This document shows, piece by piece, positions 30,633 to 39,017 of a stretch of DNA of 64,000 nucleotides. Position 1 is the stretch's first letter; each line of letters begins with the position of its first letter. Both the position numbers and the translations under genes were made by a program. Below the pieces are notes generated by a model. The model saw nothing but the letters and a program-made list of their open reading frames with translations. It ran no database searches and was not told the DNA's origin. This DNA is from Kalmanozyma brasiliensis GHG001 (taxonomy: Eukaryota; Basidiomycota; Ustilaginomycetes; Ustilaginales). The stretch is taken from assembly GCF_000497045.1 (NCBI RefSeq), contig NW_015961948.1, forward strand, positions 558,001 through 622,000, in the 5' to 3' direction.

Positions 30633-32345
30633 TCAATAACCGAGCAAGGCGCGCCGCAAGCGCTTGGTATCGGCGCGCCTCTGGTTGCGAAAGGCGGGCA
30701 TTTGGGACCAGCCTTCGTCGGTTGCTGCCACTGGATTTGGCGTCACTCCACCTGGATCTGATGGGTCGGGAACGGTGGTGCTCTCGTCCTCGCCCCTGAC
30801 CCTCAGCTCGTCCGGAAGGAGTGCGAGCAATGCGTTCTGATACGCCGTGTCAGACGGATAGCCCAGATCGCCCGTCTTGTTTTGCCCTTGCTCCTCGCCG
30901 TCGCCTGGCCCATCCACAGGGGCTCTGCTCGTCCACTTGTCGGCGTCTGTCGATGGCACCGTCGGATCGAGTCGTGGCAGACCGCTCGAACCCACCGCTG
31001 GGCCAAGCCGGCCCGCCCACGCCGCAGCCACAACGCGCGACTGAACATGCGTAAACGGCATGGGCACGATTCGAATCGGCGCGCCGAGCACGCAGAGCGA
31101 TGGATCGGGCGCGTAGAAGAGAGACCAGTCGTCGAGGTTCGTTAGGAAGGGGGCGGTGCGCGATGGGGGCGTGTAGATCTCGGATTCGTCCGACCAGTGG
31201 GAGTTGGCCTGCGGAGTGGTGGGGTTGACTGCGAACCCCTCGGCTGGTGTAGATGGCGGAAAGGGGATGAGTGGGTGCGTATCAAACGGCGCAACATCCT
31301 GCGACAGGTAGGGAAAATCGTAACTGAACCCGGTAGCGAACACGACCACGTCCACATCCGCCCTCCTTTCTCCGCCTTGAAACACCACCGCACCCTCCTC
31401 ATCGACCTTCTCGATCCGCGGCACGACCTGTATCCTCCTCGTCCAGTCCGGACTGCCTTCTTCACGAGGATCGTAGTCCAGCGGAGGAGGCTTATCTATA
31501 TGCTCGTATGAATGAAGCACCTTTCCCCCAGCCTCTGCCCGGCTCTTTCGTTCGAGGTATTCTTGTGAGGCAGCGGATCCTTCGGGGAGCGTGCGCAGGA
31601 CGTACCCGCTTAGCTCTCTCGCAATGTCACTGCCCGAAGACGAGTTGCCCACCACCAGCACGGTCTTCCCTTCGAAGGCGAGCGGGGAGCGATACCATGC
31701 GCTGTGTAGAACCGTCCCTTTGAACTTGGGCAAACCCGGTATGCGTGGGATGGAGGGCGTGTTGCATCGCCCACTGGCGAGCACCACATGATCGTACACC
31801 TCCTCGTGCTTCGCTCCTGTAGAAAGGTCGATTGATGAAACGGTCCATTCGCTTCCCCACCCGATCTTCCCCTCGACTGCACGGTGGGCTGTTCGACGGA
31901 CACACGTGACACTCGTCCCCAAGCGCACCTGCACCCCTTCCACCGCTTGCTGCGCGAACCTCTCGATGTACCCCTCCACCGTCGCCCTATCGGGAAACAG
32001 ACTCGTATCCTCGCCGTATGGAAAGGATCTGAACCCCATCACGTCACACGGGAGGTTGGTTCGCAGTCCATCGTACATGGCACCCGGCGGACAAAACGTT
32101 CCTGCTTCATCACCGTCCTTGCGCGAACCGGACCACAGTGCGTGGGGCCGACCTGTGGAGTCAAAACGGATGATGCAGGGGCCTGGAGTGGGGTCGTAGC
32201 ACCAGATTCCGCCGTGTGTGGGGCGCCTCTCGAACAGCGTTACTGAAAAGGTGGGGTGGTGGAACTGCGAGGCGGCGGAAAGACCCGCTGGGCCGCCGCC
32301 GACGATCGCTACTCGCCGTCGCGGTGCAGCGGCAGTGCTAGCCAT
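30633..32345 (-). CDS. Flavin-containing monooxygenase (FMO-like)
   Basis: I start at MASTAAAPRRR (ATG 32345), 570 residues; an ATG eleven codons upstream (32378) would add MQTRSLSRLLK, which resembles a mitochondrial presequence. Features in order are VAIVGGGPAGLSAA (FAD-binding Rossmann motif, ~11-24), ERRPTHGGIW (~38-47), TNLPCDVMGF, a GYIERFA helix, DHVVLASGRCNTPSIP, a second dinucleotide motif VLVVGNSSSGSDIA (NADPH), and VVVFATGFSYDFP with the ATGF signature. This is the class B FMO layout for NADPH- and O2-dependent oxygenation of soft nucleophiles (N, S) or small organics. The C-terminal ~100 residues are a family-atypical Pro/Asp-rich extension. The substrate cannot be told. It is followed on the same strand, 329 bp upstream, by the deformylase gene. 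Confidence 0.9.
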   Translation of the reverse strand: MASTAAAPRRRVAIVGGGPAGLSAASQFHHPTFSVTLFERRPTHGGIWCYDPTPGPCIIRFDSTGRPHALWSGSRKDGDEAGTFCPPGAMYDGLRTNLPCDVMGFRSFPYGEDTSLFPDRATVEGYIERFAQQAVEGVQVRLGTSVTCVRRTAHRAVEGKIGWGSEWTVSSIDLSTGAKHEEVYDHVVLASGRCNTPSIPRIPGLPKFKGTVLHSAWYRSPLAFEGKTVLVVGNSSSGSDIARELSGYVLRTLPEGSAASQEYLERKSRAEAGGKVLHSYEHIDKPPPLDYDPREEGSPDWTRRIQVVPRIEKVDEEGAVVFQGGERRADVDVVVFATGFSYDFPYLSQDVAPFDTHPLIPFPPSTPAEGFAVNPTTPQANSHWSDESEIYTPPSRTAPFLTNLDDWSLFYAPDPSLCVLGAPIRIVPMPFTHVQSRVVAAAWAGRLGPAVGSSGLPRLDPTVPSTDADKWTSRAPVDGPGDGEEQGQNKTGDLGYPSDTAYQNALLALLPDELRVRGEDESTTVPDPSDPGGVTPNPVAATDEGWSQMPAFRNQRRADTKRLRRALLGY

Positions 32346-32674
32346 TTTGAGCAGGCGAGAGAGCGAGCGGGTCTGCATGCAACGACAGGCAAGTGGTGGT
32401 GCAAAGGGGAAGAAGGTAGGAGCGTTGAAGCGAATCACGTCAGATTGCGTCTGCTTTGCCGAAAGAAGGGTCCGATGGCTCAACGGCAAACAAAAATCGC
32501 GCGTGGAGAAGTCCGTGATTGAATTTGACCAAACCCTCTCATGCTCTCCTTTGGCGTCAGACGCACTGCTCACACACAGCACGAGAGGTCGATACAATGA
32601 ACATAGATGAGCTTGAAATCTCTCGAGATTGCTATTGCTTGATCGTACACTTTTTAAGGCTCTCTCACGTCCGC
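32346..32674. other. Promoter region of the FMO-like gene
   Basis: This 329-bp gap lies between the FMO start and the deformylase stop, both minus strand. It contains the alternative upstream ATG at 32378; the frame stays open further but is not protein-like. Confidence 0.5.
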
Positions 32675-33844
32675 CTAGTTGAAAACCACCGTCTTGGCCC
32701 CGTTCAAGAGCACCCTCCTCTCTGCAGTCCACTTGACGGCTCTCGCGAGCACCCTCGCTTCGACATCCGATCCCGCCTGCACGAGGTCCGCTGGTGTCAT
32801 GGCATGGTCCACCCTCTCGACGGCCTGTTCGATGATGGGCCCCTCGTCCAGATCCGCAGTAACGAAATGCGCTGTAGCACCGATGAGCTTGACACCGCGC
32901 TCAAACGCCTGGTGATAAGGCTTAGCGCCCTTGAAGCTGGGCAGGAACGAGTGGTGAATGTTGATGATCCTTCCACTAAACAAGCTGCACAGCTGCGGCG
33001 ACAGGATCTGCATGTAGCGCGCAAGGACGATCATGTCGATGTCGTACTCCTTGGCGAGCTTGACCATCTCTGCCTCCTGCCACTGCTTGGTCTTGCCCTC
33101 GGCGGCGTTGATGGGCAGGTGGTAGAAGGGGATGCCGTTGGCTTTGGCGAGCGGCTCGTAGTCGGCGTGGTTCGAGATGATCAATGGCACCGTGATAGGG
33201 AGCGTGTTGTTGCTCAGCCTGAAAAGCAGGTCGTTCAAGCAGTGACCGATCTTGGACACCATGATGAGCGTGCGAGGCTTTTCCTCGGCGCCAAAGATCT
33301 TGACGGATACATCAGCCTCTTTGGCAAACTCGTCGTCGAATTCGCGCTTGACCTGGGCGAGGAAGGCGGTGCGCTGCTGGGCGTAGTTGGCGTCGGAAGG
33401 GTTGGGGTGGGCACCAGAGGCAGGGAGAGGCTCAGAGGCGTGAACGCGCATGAAGAAGGTGCCCGTAGTGGGGTCACCAAATTGAGCAGAGTCCATGATG
33501 TTCATGTTGCGGCGCGCGAGGAAGCCAGAGATACGGTGGACAATGCCCGGTCCATCGGGACCGGAGAGCGTGAGGATGATCGAGGGCGGGGGTGATGCCG
33601 AGGCGGACTGCTTGAGTCGGATGGACGGTGCGATCGACTGCGCAGCTGTGGAAGCTGCAGGAGCAGCCTGAGGAGTGGTCATCTTTTCGAGATCGGCGAG
33701 CGAGCGAAGGCCGCGAGTTGCGATGAGAGTTTTGGTTGAAGCGCGAAGAGCTTGTCGGTAGCCGGTGCTGGAAAGACGAAGGCTGGTGCGTGTGGTGGAA
33801 GCGATGGCAGATGAAGCAAGCTTCGAGCCAACGAGGGTGAACAT
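32675..33844 (-). CDS. Formyltetrahydrofolate deformylase (PurU-type), probably mitochondrial
   Basis: The 389-residue product starts at the ATG at 33844 (MFTLVGSKLASS). The first ~55 residues are Ser/Thr/Arg/Ala-rich and lack acids, as in a mitochondrial presequence; a second ATG before TTPQAAP would give a cytosolic form. An ACT domain follows (~85-165: ILTLSGPDGPGIVHRISGFL, DSAQF). The formyltransferase-type catalytic domain has KIGHCLNDLLFR, IISNHADYEPLA, FYHLPI, LARYMQILSP, IINIHHSFLPSF and TADLDEGPII, keeping the Asn, His and Asp of the N-H-D active site. It hydrolyses 10-formyl-THF to THF and formate, balancing one-carbon pools. PurU is best known in bacteria, but fungal and plant mitochondrial homologues exist. 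It is divergent from GTR1 by ~680 bp. Confidence 0.95.
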   Translation of the reverse strand: MFTLVGSKLASSAIASTTRTSLRLSSTGYRQALRASTKTLIATRGLRSLADLEKMTTPQAAPAASTAAQSIAPSIRLKQSASASPPPSIILTLSGPDGPGIVHRISGFLARRNMNIMDSAQFGDPTTGTFFMRVHASEPLPASGAHPNPSDANYAQQRTAFLAQVKREFDDEFAKEADVSVKIFGAEEKPRTLIMVSKIGHCLNDLLFRLSNNTLPITVPLIISNHADYEPLAKANGIPFYHLPINAAEGKTKQWQEAEMVKLAKEYDIDMIVLARYMQILSPQLCSLFSGRIINIHHSFLPSFKGAKPYHQAFERGVKLIGATAHFVTADLDEGPIIEQAVERVDHAMTPADLVQAGSDVEARVLARAVKWTAERRVLLNGAKTVVFN

Positions 33845-34523
33845 CGATCGCGAAGACAAGGCTGAGTTGGAGGGGTGATGGTCAGAAAGCAAGAGTTGTG
33901 ATTAAAGCGAAAGGTTCATCTCGAGAACAGCTGCTAAGCGAGACAGCAACTTGGACTAACACTTGACGTTCTTCTCAGCCGGGCAATTTTTCCAACGACA
34001 GCAGCCCAACAGCGAAATCAAAATCTTGGCCCTGCATGATGCGTCAATCTGTCAATCAACCTCAGCCAATCGCCATTGTTTCGGAGCAACCCGAGTCACA
34101 CTCTCACGCTTTCGGATCGCTTCGGCTAATTCTCCGAAAGCAAGTTCCCACGCTTCAATCGGAAGCATTCCCACGCTTTGCTCAGATTCACCTTTAGGCG
34201 TTCCTGCACGGCCGACTTTCGGTCAAAAAGGAGCTGCAGCAGAGCGCCAAAATTGACCGTTGCGGTATTCGACTGTGCTTAGTCATGATTCAAAATCAAG
34301 GCTTGTGTTGCTCCACATCTTTGCAGCACGAGCCTCAACCAACACTTTCCACTTATCTTTCCACCATCTGCAACCCGCATATCGCCAACCTCGAGGCGAG
34401 CCTGAGGCTCATCAACCCTCTGTCACCCCAAGAGGATACTGATCATCCCCGCTGCACCGCAAAGCAGCACGTCATACTCATAGCCCGCCCGTCTCGTCCT
34501 CACAACGCCCTACCGTCGCCAAG
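33845..34523. promoter_or_regulatory. Shared upstream region of deformylase and GTR1 genes
   Basis: 679 bp separate the divergent starts. The region is AT-richer than its neighbours and contains dispersed CACGCTTT(C)-like words (about 34110-34190), but I recognise no defined site and no TATA box. Confidence 0.45.
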
Positions 34524-35711
34524 ATGAAGCGCAAAGTCCTCCTCATGGGCCAATCGGGCTGCGGCAAGACCTCGATGCGATCCCTCATCTTCTCCTCCTA
34601 CCGTGCTGCCGACACCCGTCGACTCGGCTCAACACTTGACGTCGAGCACTCGCACGTACGCTTCCTTGGCAACCTCGTCCTCAATCTGTGGGACTGCGGC
34701 GGTCAGCAGTCCTACATGGACTCGTACCTCGAAAAGCAGCGCTCCCAAGTGTTTTCCACCGTCGGCGTTCTCATCTACGTCTTTGACCTTGTCGGTGCGG
34801 AAGGAGGCGAAGAGGGCCAGACCGAGTGGGAGCGCGATCTGCGGTACTACAAAGACTGCGTCAGCGCGTTGTATCAGTACTCGCCCGATGCCCGTGTGTT
34901 CTGTCTGCTGCACAAGATGGATTTGGTGGACAAGAGCAGGCGTGCATCGGTGTATAGTCAGCGAGTCAAAGAGCTGAGGCGGAAGAGTAGGGAAGTGGCC
35001 CATGCGGCGGGGGGAGGGAAGGAAGGGTTCAGAGTGCACTGCTTCGCAACGAGTATCTGGGACGAAAGCTTGTATAGGGCGTGGAGTCGGATTGTCCAGA
35101 CGCAGATCCCGAGCTTGGGCGTGCTGGAGAGGCATCTGCAGCTACTGGCAGATACGTGCTGTGCGGGGGAAGTGGTGGTGTTCGAACGAACCACGTTTCT
35201 GGTCATAGCCAAGGCGGCAGGTAGCACGTCGACTGCGGGGGCGCTCAGCTCTTCGTTCGAAAGATCCACCCTCACCTCCCCCTCGGGTGGCTTCACGTAC
35301 GACGAAGAGGAAGAGGGAATGGAAGGCTTCCGCGATGCTCAAGGTCGGCAAACCTCCACAGCAGGCCTCGGCTCAGGCTTCGGTTCAGGCTTCGCAACCC
35401 ACCACGACACCCCAGCTTCCACCACAAAACCATCCGGGCTCGACCCGGAACGCTTCGAAAAGGTCTCGGAGCTTATCAAGAACTTCAAGCTCTCGTGTCA
35501 GAAGTTGCCCGCTAAGTCGAGCCAGTGCGAGTTCCAAGCGGTGGAGCTCAAGGCGAGCAACTTCTCAGCGTATATCGACAGTCTCACCAGCAACACGTAC
35601 ATCATGATCCTCGTCACGGATCCGGCGGTTCAGATGGCCAGTGTCAAGCTCAACGTTCAGTTGGCGAGGGATCATTTTGAACGTTTGCAGGCGATCAATC
35701 TTAGGTCATAG
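34524..35711 (+). CDS. GTR1: Rag family GTPase Gtr1/RagA
   Basis: Single-exon, 395 residues from the ATG at 34524. The G domain (1-190) has GQSGCGKTS (P-loop, 9-17), the Rag-specific GSTLDVEHSHVRFLG switch I, NLWDCGGQ (switch II; Rag proteins have no catalytic Gln in the Ras position), HKMDLVD (G4) and FATSIWDESLY (G5). The C-terminal roadblock domain begins near LGVLERHLQLLADTC and resumes at FEKVSELIKNFKLSCQKL. Known role: heterodimer with Gtr2 on the vacuole membrane, signalling amino-acid sufficiency to TORC1. A low-complexity insert of ~70 residues (Ser/Thr/Gly-rich, ~240-300) splits the roadblock domain and is longer than in yeast. Its stop converges on that of UPF3 with 121 bp between. 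Confidence 0.95.
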   Translation: MKRKVLLMGQSGCGKTSMRSLIFSSYRAADTRRLGSTLDVEHSHVRFLGNLVLNLWDCGGQQSYMDSYLEKQRSQVFSTVGVLIYVFDLVGAEGGEEGQTEWERDLRYYKDCVSALYQYSPDARVFCLLHKMDLVDKSRRASVYSQRVKELRRKSREVAHAAGGGKEGFRVHCFATSIWDESLYRAWSRIVQTQIPSLGVLERHLQLLADTCCAGEVVVFERTTFLVIAKAAGSTSTAGALSSSFERSTLTSPSGGFTYDEEEEGMEGFRDAQGRQTSTAGLGSGFGSGFATHHDTPASTTKPSGLDPERFEKVSELIKNFKLSCQKLPAKSSQCEFQAVELKASNFSAYIDSLTSNTYIMILVTDPAVQMASVKLNVQLARDHFERLQAINLRS

Positions 35712-35832
35712 CAGGCTCACCCGTTTCGTAATACCCAGGCATTGTCACAGAGTCATTATCAGAGTGTGCTACTGAAGGTTACTTGCGATTGTGCATGAGA
35801 GGTAGATGCGAAAGGAAGCGAGAAGACTGCCG

Positions 35833-37398
35833 TCAGTCACGTTTGAGAATCTGTACGTTGGCCGGCTGAGCGGAGGAACTGTTGGCGGAAGCGGCGGCTG
35901 ACTTGTCCTTATACTTCGCTCCTCCGCCTTTGCGTCGCGGCGGCTTTGGTTTGGCCTTGGCAGCCCCGTCAGTTGCTGCGCCAGCCGGCTTATTGACAGC
36001 GTCTGCCTTGGCCTCGGTCTTCTTGTTTGTAGAGCCCTTCGGCGGCGGCTTGACTGTCTGGGCCTGCGCACTGTGCTCTGCGCTGGCCTGAGCGGAGACA
36101 TCGGCGGGTGCCTTCTTTCCCTTCTTGGGTTTGGGCTTCTCCTTCTTGACCGAGCCATCTTTCGCGTTGTCCTCTGCTTTGGCGCCATCCGCGGACCCAG
36201 CTTTCGCCTTCTCCTTGCCTTTGTCCTTCTTGCTCTTCTTCTTGCCCTTGCCCTCCGAGCCAGCCGCAGTAGAGATGACAGCAGCAGGCCCGCTTGCAGA
36301 CCCACCTTTCGCAGCCCCAGCTTTGGCAGCAGCCTTCTCCTGCTTCTTGGCCTTCTTGATAGCAGCAGCTGACTCCTTCTTAGCCAACTTGATTGCCCTC
36401 AGATGCTGCAACAGCGGTGTCGCTTTGCCCGCCGCATTTCTCGCCTCCCTCTCCTTCTCCTTTCCCTTCGGATCATGCAGCGACGCAAGCAGATCCCCTT
36501 CGGACCGTTTGACATCGTCACTCGCCTCGTTGAGCCGTTCGACGAACGAAAGGTAGTCGGCGTCCTTCTCGATGGTGCCCTGCTTCGGGTCTGGTCGGGC
36601 CCTGCGACCGCGCTGACCACTGGCGGAGGGAGGGAGGACAACTTTCTGGTACGGCGCAAATTCAACGATCGCGACCGACTCTTTGCCCTTACTGTCGCGG
36701 AAGATGTGGCCGTCGAAGGCTTTGTGGAACTGGACGAGCGATTGGGGGTCGAGGAAGCGCACGTAGGCGCGCGCGTGCTTGTTGGTCTTGTTGGCGTCCG
36801 TCTTGAGCTTGCCTGCGACGTATTGTTTGAAGTCGACCGTTGGTGTGAGGGCGGACGATGTCGATGCGGTGGCCACGGTGTTCGCGGCCTGGGCTTCGCT
36901 TTGAGACGCCTCCGGGTTGGTCTGAGCCGGTGCCGGGGCAGCAGGTGCTTTGCAGTCGGCGACATCACGGACCCAAGGTGACACAGCTTTCCAGAACACC
37001 TCTTCGGGCAGATTCGGCGGCAGTCGACGGATCACCACTTTGCTTTTGAACTGGGTCGGTCCAGCATTTCCCTGACGACTCGGCTGCGACTTGGGTGCCT
37101 CCTTCTTCGGCTGTTTCTTGGGTTGCTTCGCCGCGCCTTGAGGTCCTAAAGCGGACGCCTTGGATGCTTCAGCCACGCTGGCTGAGTCCACGTCCTTGTC
37201 CTCCACGAACGTGACATTCTGCGCCTTTCGAGCTCGATTCTGAGCAGCTCGGTCTTTGTTCTGCTGGGCCTTGGAGCGGTTGTCAGTTGCCTTGTGCTGC
37301 TGCGCTGCCTTGTTGGTCTGCTGAGCTTTGACCTTTGAGGCCTGGCCTTCAGAAGCGGCCGCAGCGGGCGCTGAAGGACCCGCGTCTGGCTGCGACAT
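35833..37398 (-). CDS. UPF3: Nonsense-mediated decay factor UPF3
   Basis: 521 residues starting at the ATG at 37398; the longer open frame begins with TTG and its first 23 codons read like leader. After a Lys/Ala/Gln-rich head the Smg4/UPF3 RNP-type domain spans about residues 118-255, from SKVVIRRLPPNLPEEVFW to YVRFLDPQSLVQFHKAF, HIFRDSKG and AIVEFAPYQKVV. These are the characteristic family blocks; this domain binds UPF2. The rest is Lys/Ala-rich disordered tail with many basic runs (KKKSKKDKGK) and no visible exon-junction motif. Known role: bridges UPF2/UPF1 at transcripts with premature stops. It is divergent from the splicing factor gene SYF2 by 310 bp, and UPF1 lies only ~6 kb further right. 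Confidence 0.93.
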   Translation of the reverse strand: MSQPDAGPSAPAAAASEGQASKVKAQQTNKAAQQHKATDNRSKAQQNKDRAAQNRARKAQNVTFVEDKDVDSASVAEASKASALGPQGAAKQPKKQPKKEAPKSQPSRQGNAGPTQFKSKVVIRRLPPNLPEEVFWKAVSPWVRDVADCKAPAAPAPAQTNPEASQSEAQAANTVATASTSSALTPTVDFKQYVAGKLKTDANKTNKHARAYVRFLDPQSLVQFHKAFDGHIFRDSKGKESVAIVEFAPYQKVVLPPSASGQRGRRARPDPKQGTIEKDADYLSFVERLNEASDDVKRSEGDLLASLHDPKGKEKEREARNAAGKATPLLQHLRAIKLAKKESAAAIKKAKKQEKAAAKAGAAKGGSASGPAAVISTAAGSEGKGKKKSKKDKGKEKAKAGSADGAKAEDNAKDGSVKKEKPKPKKGKKAPADVSAQASAEHSAQAQTVKPPPKGSTNKKTEAKADAVNKPAGAATDGAAKAKPKPPRRKGGGAKYKDKSAAASANSSSAQPANVQILKRD

Positions 37399-37708
37399 CT
37401 TTGTACTGGCAGCAGCCCCGCCCTGAGCGATGAGGAAGACGATGATGAAGGTGAATGCGAAAGGCAAAGCTGATAAGGGTAGTGATCTGTTGACTTTGCA
37501 GCGCGTTCAGGGTCCAAGCTTCTTCCGCTGCCTCGCTCTTTCGCTGCGACTGCGCTTTGTGATTTTAGAGAGATGTGGAGCGAAGTTGACTTCATTTCTC
37601 TTTCTATCGTCACATCATCTCGGTACCGCTCGCCATCCTCCTCCTTCGTCGCTGCACCGAGCGACTGCAATACATGCGACAAGTGCGAGAGGCCCAGTTC
37701 CCGTCATA
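37399..37708. promoter_or_regulatory. Shared divergent promoter region of UPF3 and SYF2
   Basis: 310 bp lie between the two starts. No TATA box is visible, so a TATA-less bidirectional promoter is likely; both genes are mRNA-processing housekeeping genes. Confidence 0.6.
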
Positions 37709-38731
37709 ATGCCGCCAAGACGATCGAGAGCAGCTCAGAAAGCGGCGGAAGATGCGACGGTAGCAGAGCAGGCCGAGGCTTCAACGTCGACCGCGCCTGC
37801 TGCCGCCGACCCAGTCGCCGAAACTCCCGCCGAGCCGACACCAGCACCTGCTGCGCCTGCGAAACCGAAAGCGAAGTCACGAGCTGCACGTCATCAGCCG
37901 CTAGTCGTCGAGCAGCCGCCCACACAACCCTCGCCTCCATCCGCGCCTTCACCCGTTGCTGAGCCCGAGCCAGAAGCAGCGTCCGAGCAAGTCGCCTCTT
38001 CATCCAAACCAACGATGGAAGACCGGCAAGCGCGGCTCTCTGCGCTGCGCGCCAAGATGGCCGCCTCGACGCGTGCTAACCGCAAAGATATCCTCTCGGA
38101 ACAGTCTCGCTCCCGCGCCATCGCTGCTGACCTCAAGAACCCTTCCGCCTCGCGCAAGATTCAGAAGGCTGAGAAGGTGCTGGAAGAGCGCGACCTCCGG
38201 GAGAGCGGGGAGGACGTGGAGCGTCACCGCAACATGCATTATTCGCTCGAGGACAGCGAGCGATGGGATGCCAAGCTGGAGGAGAAGGAGAGGCGGAAGG
38301 ACCAGGGTGGCGTGGCTGACTTTGGCGACGCGGCAGAGCGCGCGTATCAGAGACAGGTGCGGATGCTCCGGCCGAACGTGGCCGGATACAAGAAGCAGCA
38401 GACCGAGGCGGAGGCGATCAAGGCGAGCAGCCCCGCCAGCACGGTGCTCATCAAGGGCAAAGGCAGGGCAACGGCACAAGAGGTGGTGCTCGACGACTTC
38501 CACTACGGAGCCCACAAGCCGTCCGATGATGCCATCGATCGAGTCGTCAGCCACCTCAACCAGGAGAAGCAGATGATCAAGAACAGGAGCAGAAGGAGAC
38601 AGGACGACCCAGACGCCGAAGTCAACTACATCAACGACGGCAACAAGCACTTTAACAAGAAGCTCAAGCGGTTCTATGACAAGCAGACGCAGGAGATCCG
38701 GGAGAATCTCGAGAGAGGAACCGCGCTCTGA
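37709..38731 (+). CDS. SYF2: Pre-mRNA splicing factor SYF2
   Basis: 340 residues from the ATG at 37709 (MPPRRSRAAQ); upstream open sequence looks non-coding. A ~105-residue Ala/Pro/Glu-rich head precedes the SYF2 domain: DRQARLSALRAKM, SRKIQKAEKVLEERD, ERHRNMHYSLEDSERWDAKL, AERAYQRQVRMLRPN, and YINDGNKHFNKKLKRFYDK near the C-terminus. The tail KHFNKKL.RFYDK is the family hallmark. Known role: NTC/Prp19-associated spliceosome component linked to Prp17 and the cell cycle. All blocks are present, so this is a full-length gene. Its stop faces that of the glucanase gene 286 bp away. Confidence 0.93.
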   Translation: MPPRRSRAAQKAAEDATVAEQAEASTSTAPAAADPVAETPAEPTPAPAAPAKPKAKSRAARHQPLVVEQPPTQPSPPSAPSPVAEPEPEAASEQVASSSKPTMEDRQARLSALRAKMAASTRANRKDILSEQSRSRAIAADLKNPSASRKIQKAEKVLEERDLRESGEDVERHRNMHYSLEDSERWDAKLEEKERRKDQGGVADFGDAAERAYQRQVRMLRPNVAGYKKQQTEAEAIKASSPASTVLIKGKGRATAQEVVLDDFHYGAHKPSDDAIDRVVSHLNQEKQMIKNRSRRRQDDPDAEVNYINDGNKHFNKKLKRFYDKQTQEIRENLERGTAL

Positions 38732-39017
38732 TCGCAGAGCGTCGGCCTCGAGCGTTTATGAGTCACATTGCCGTCACATCAATGAACGTGCAATCACAAC
38801 GCAGCGTCCGACCGCGTATCAGCATGATTCGATCTGGTGTGAAGGGTTGCTTTTGTATTGCTTGCGAGATGAGATAAAAGAGGGGAACAATGAATTTGGT
38901 GTACATGCTAGAAAGAGATTGAGGGGAATGATGCTATGCAAACGATGCTCGGCCTCCTGGCGTCCATGCTTTGGCAGCGTGGACCCATCGATGACCGTCA
39001 TCCTGGGACTGAGTCGC

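Noticed and set aside
32519..33595. 358-residue plus-strand frame over the deformylase
   Set aside because: Antisense shadow of a gene with intact catalytic motifs.
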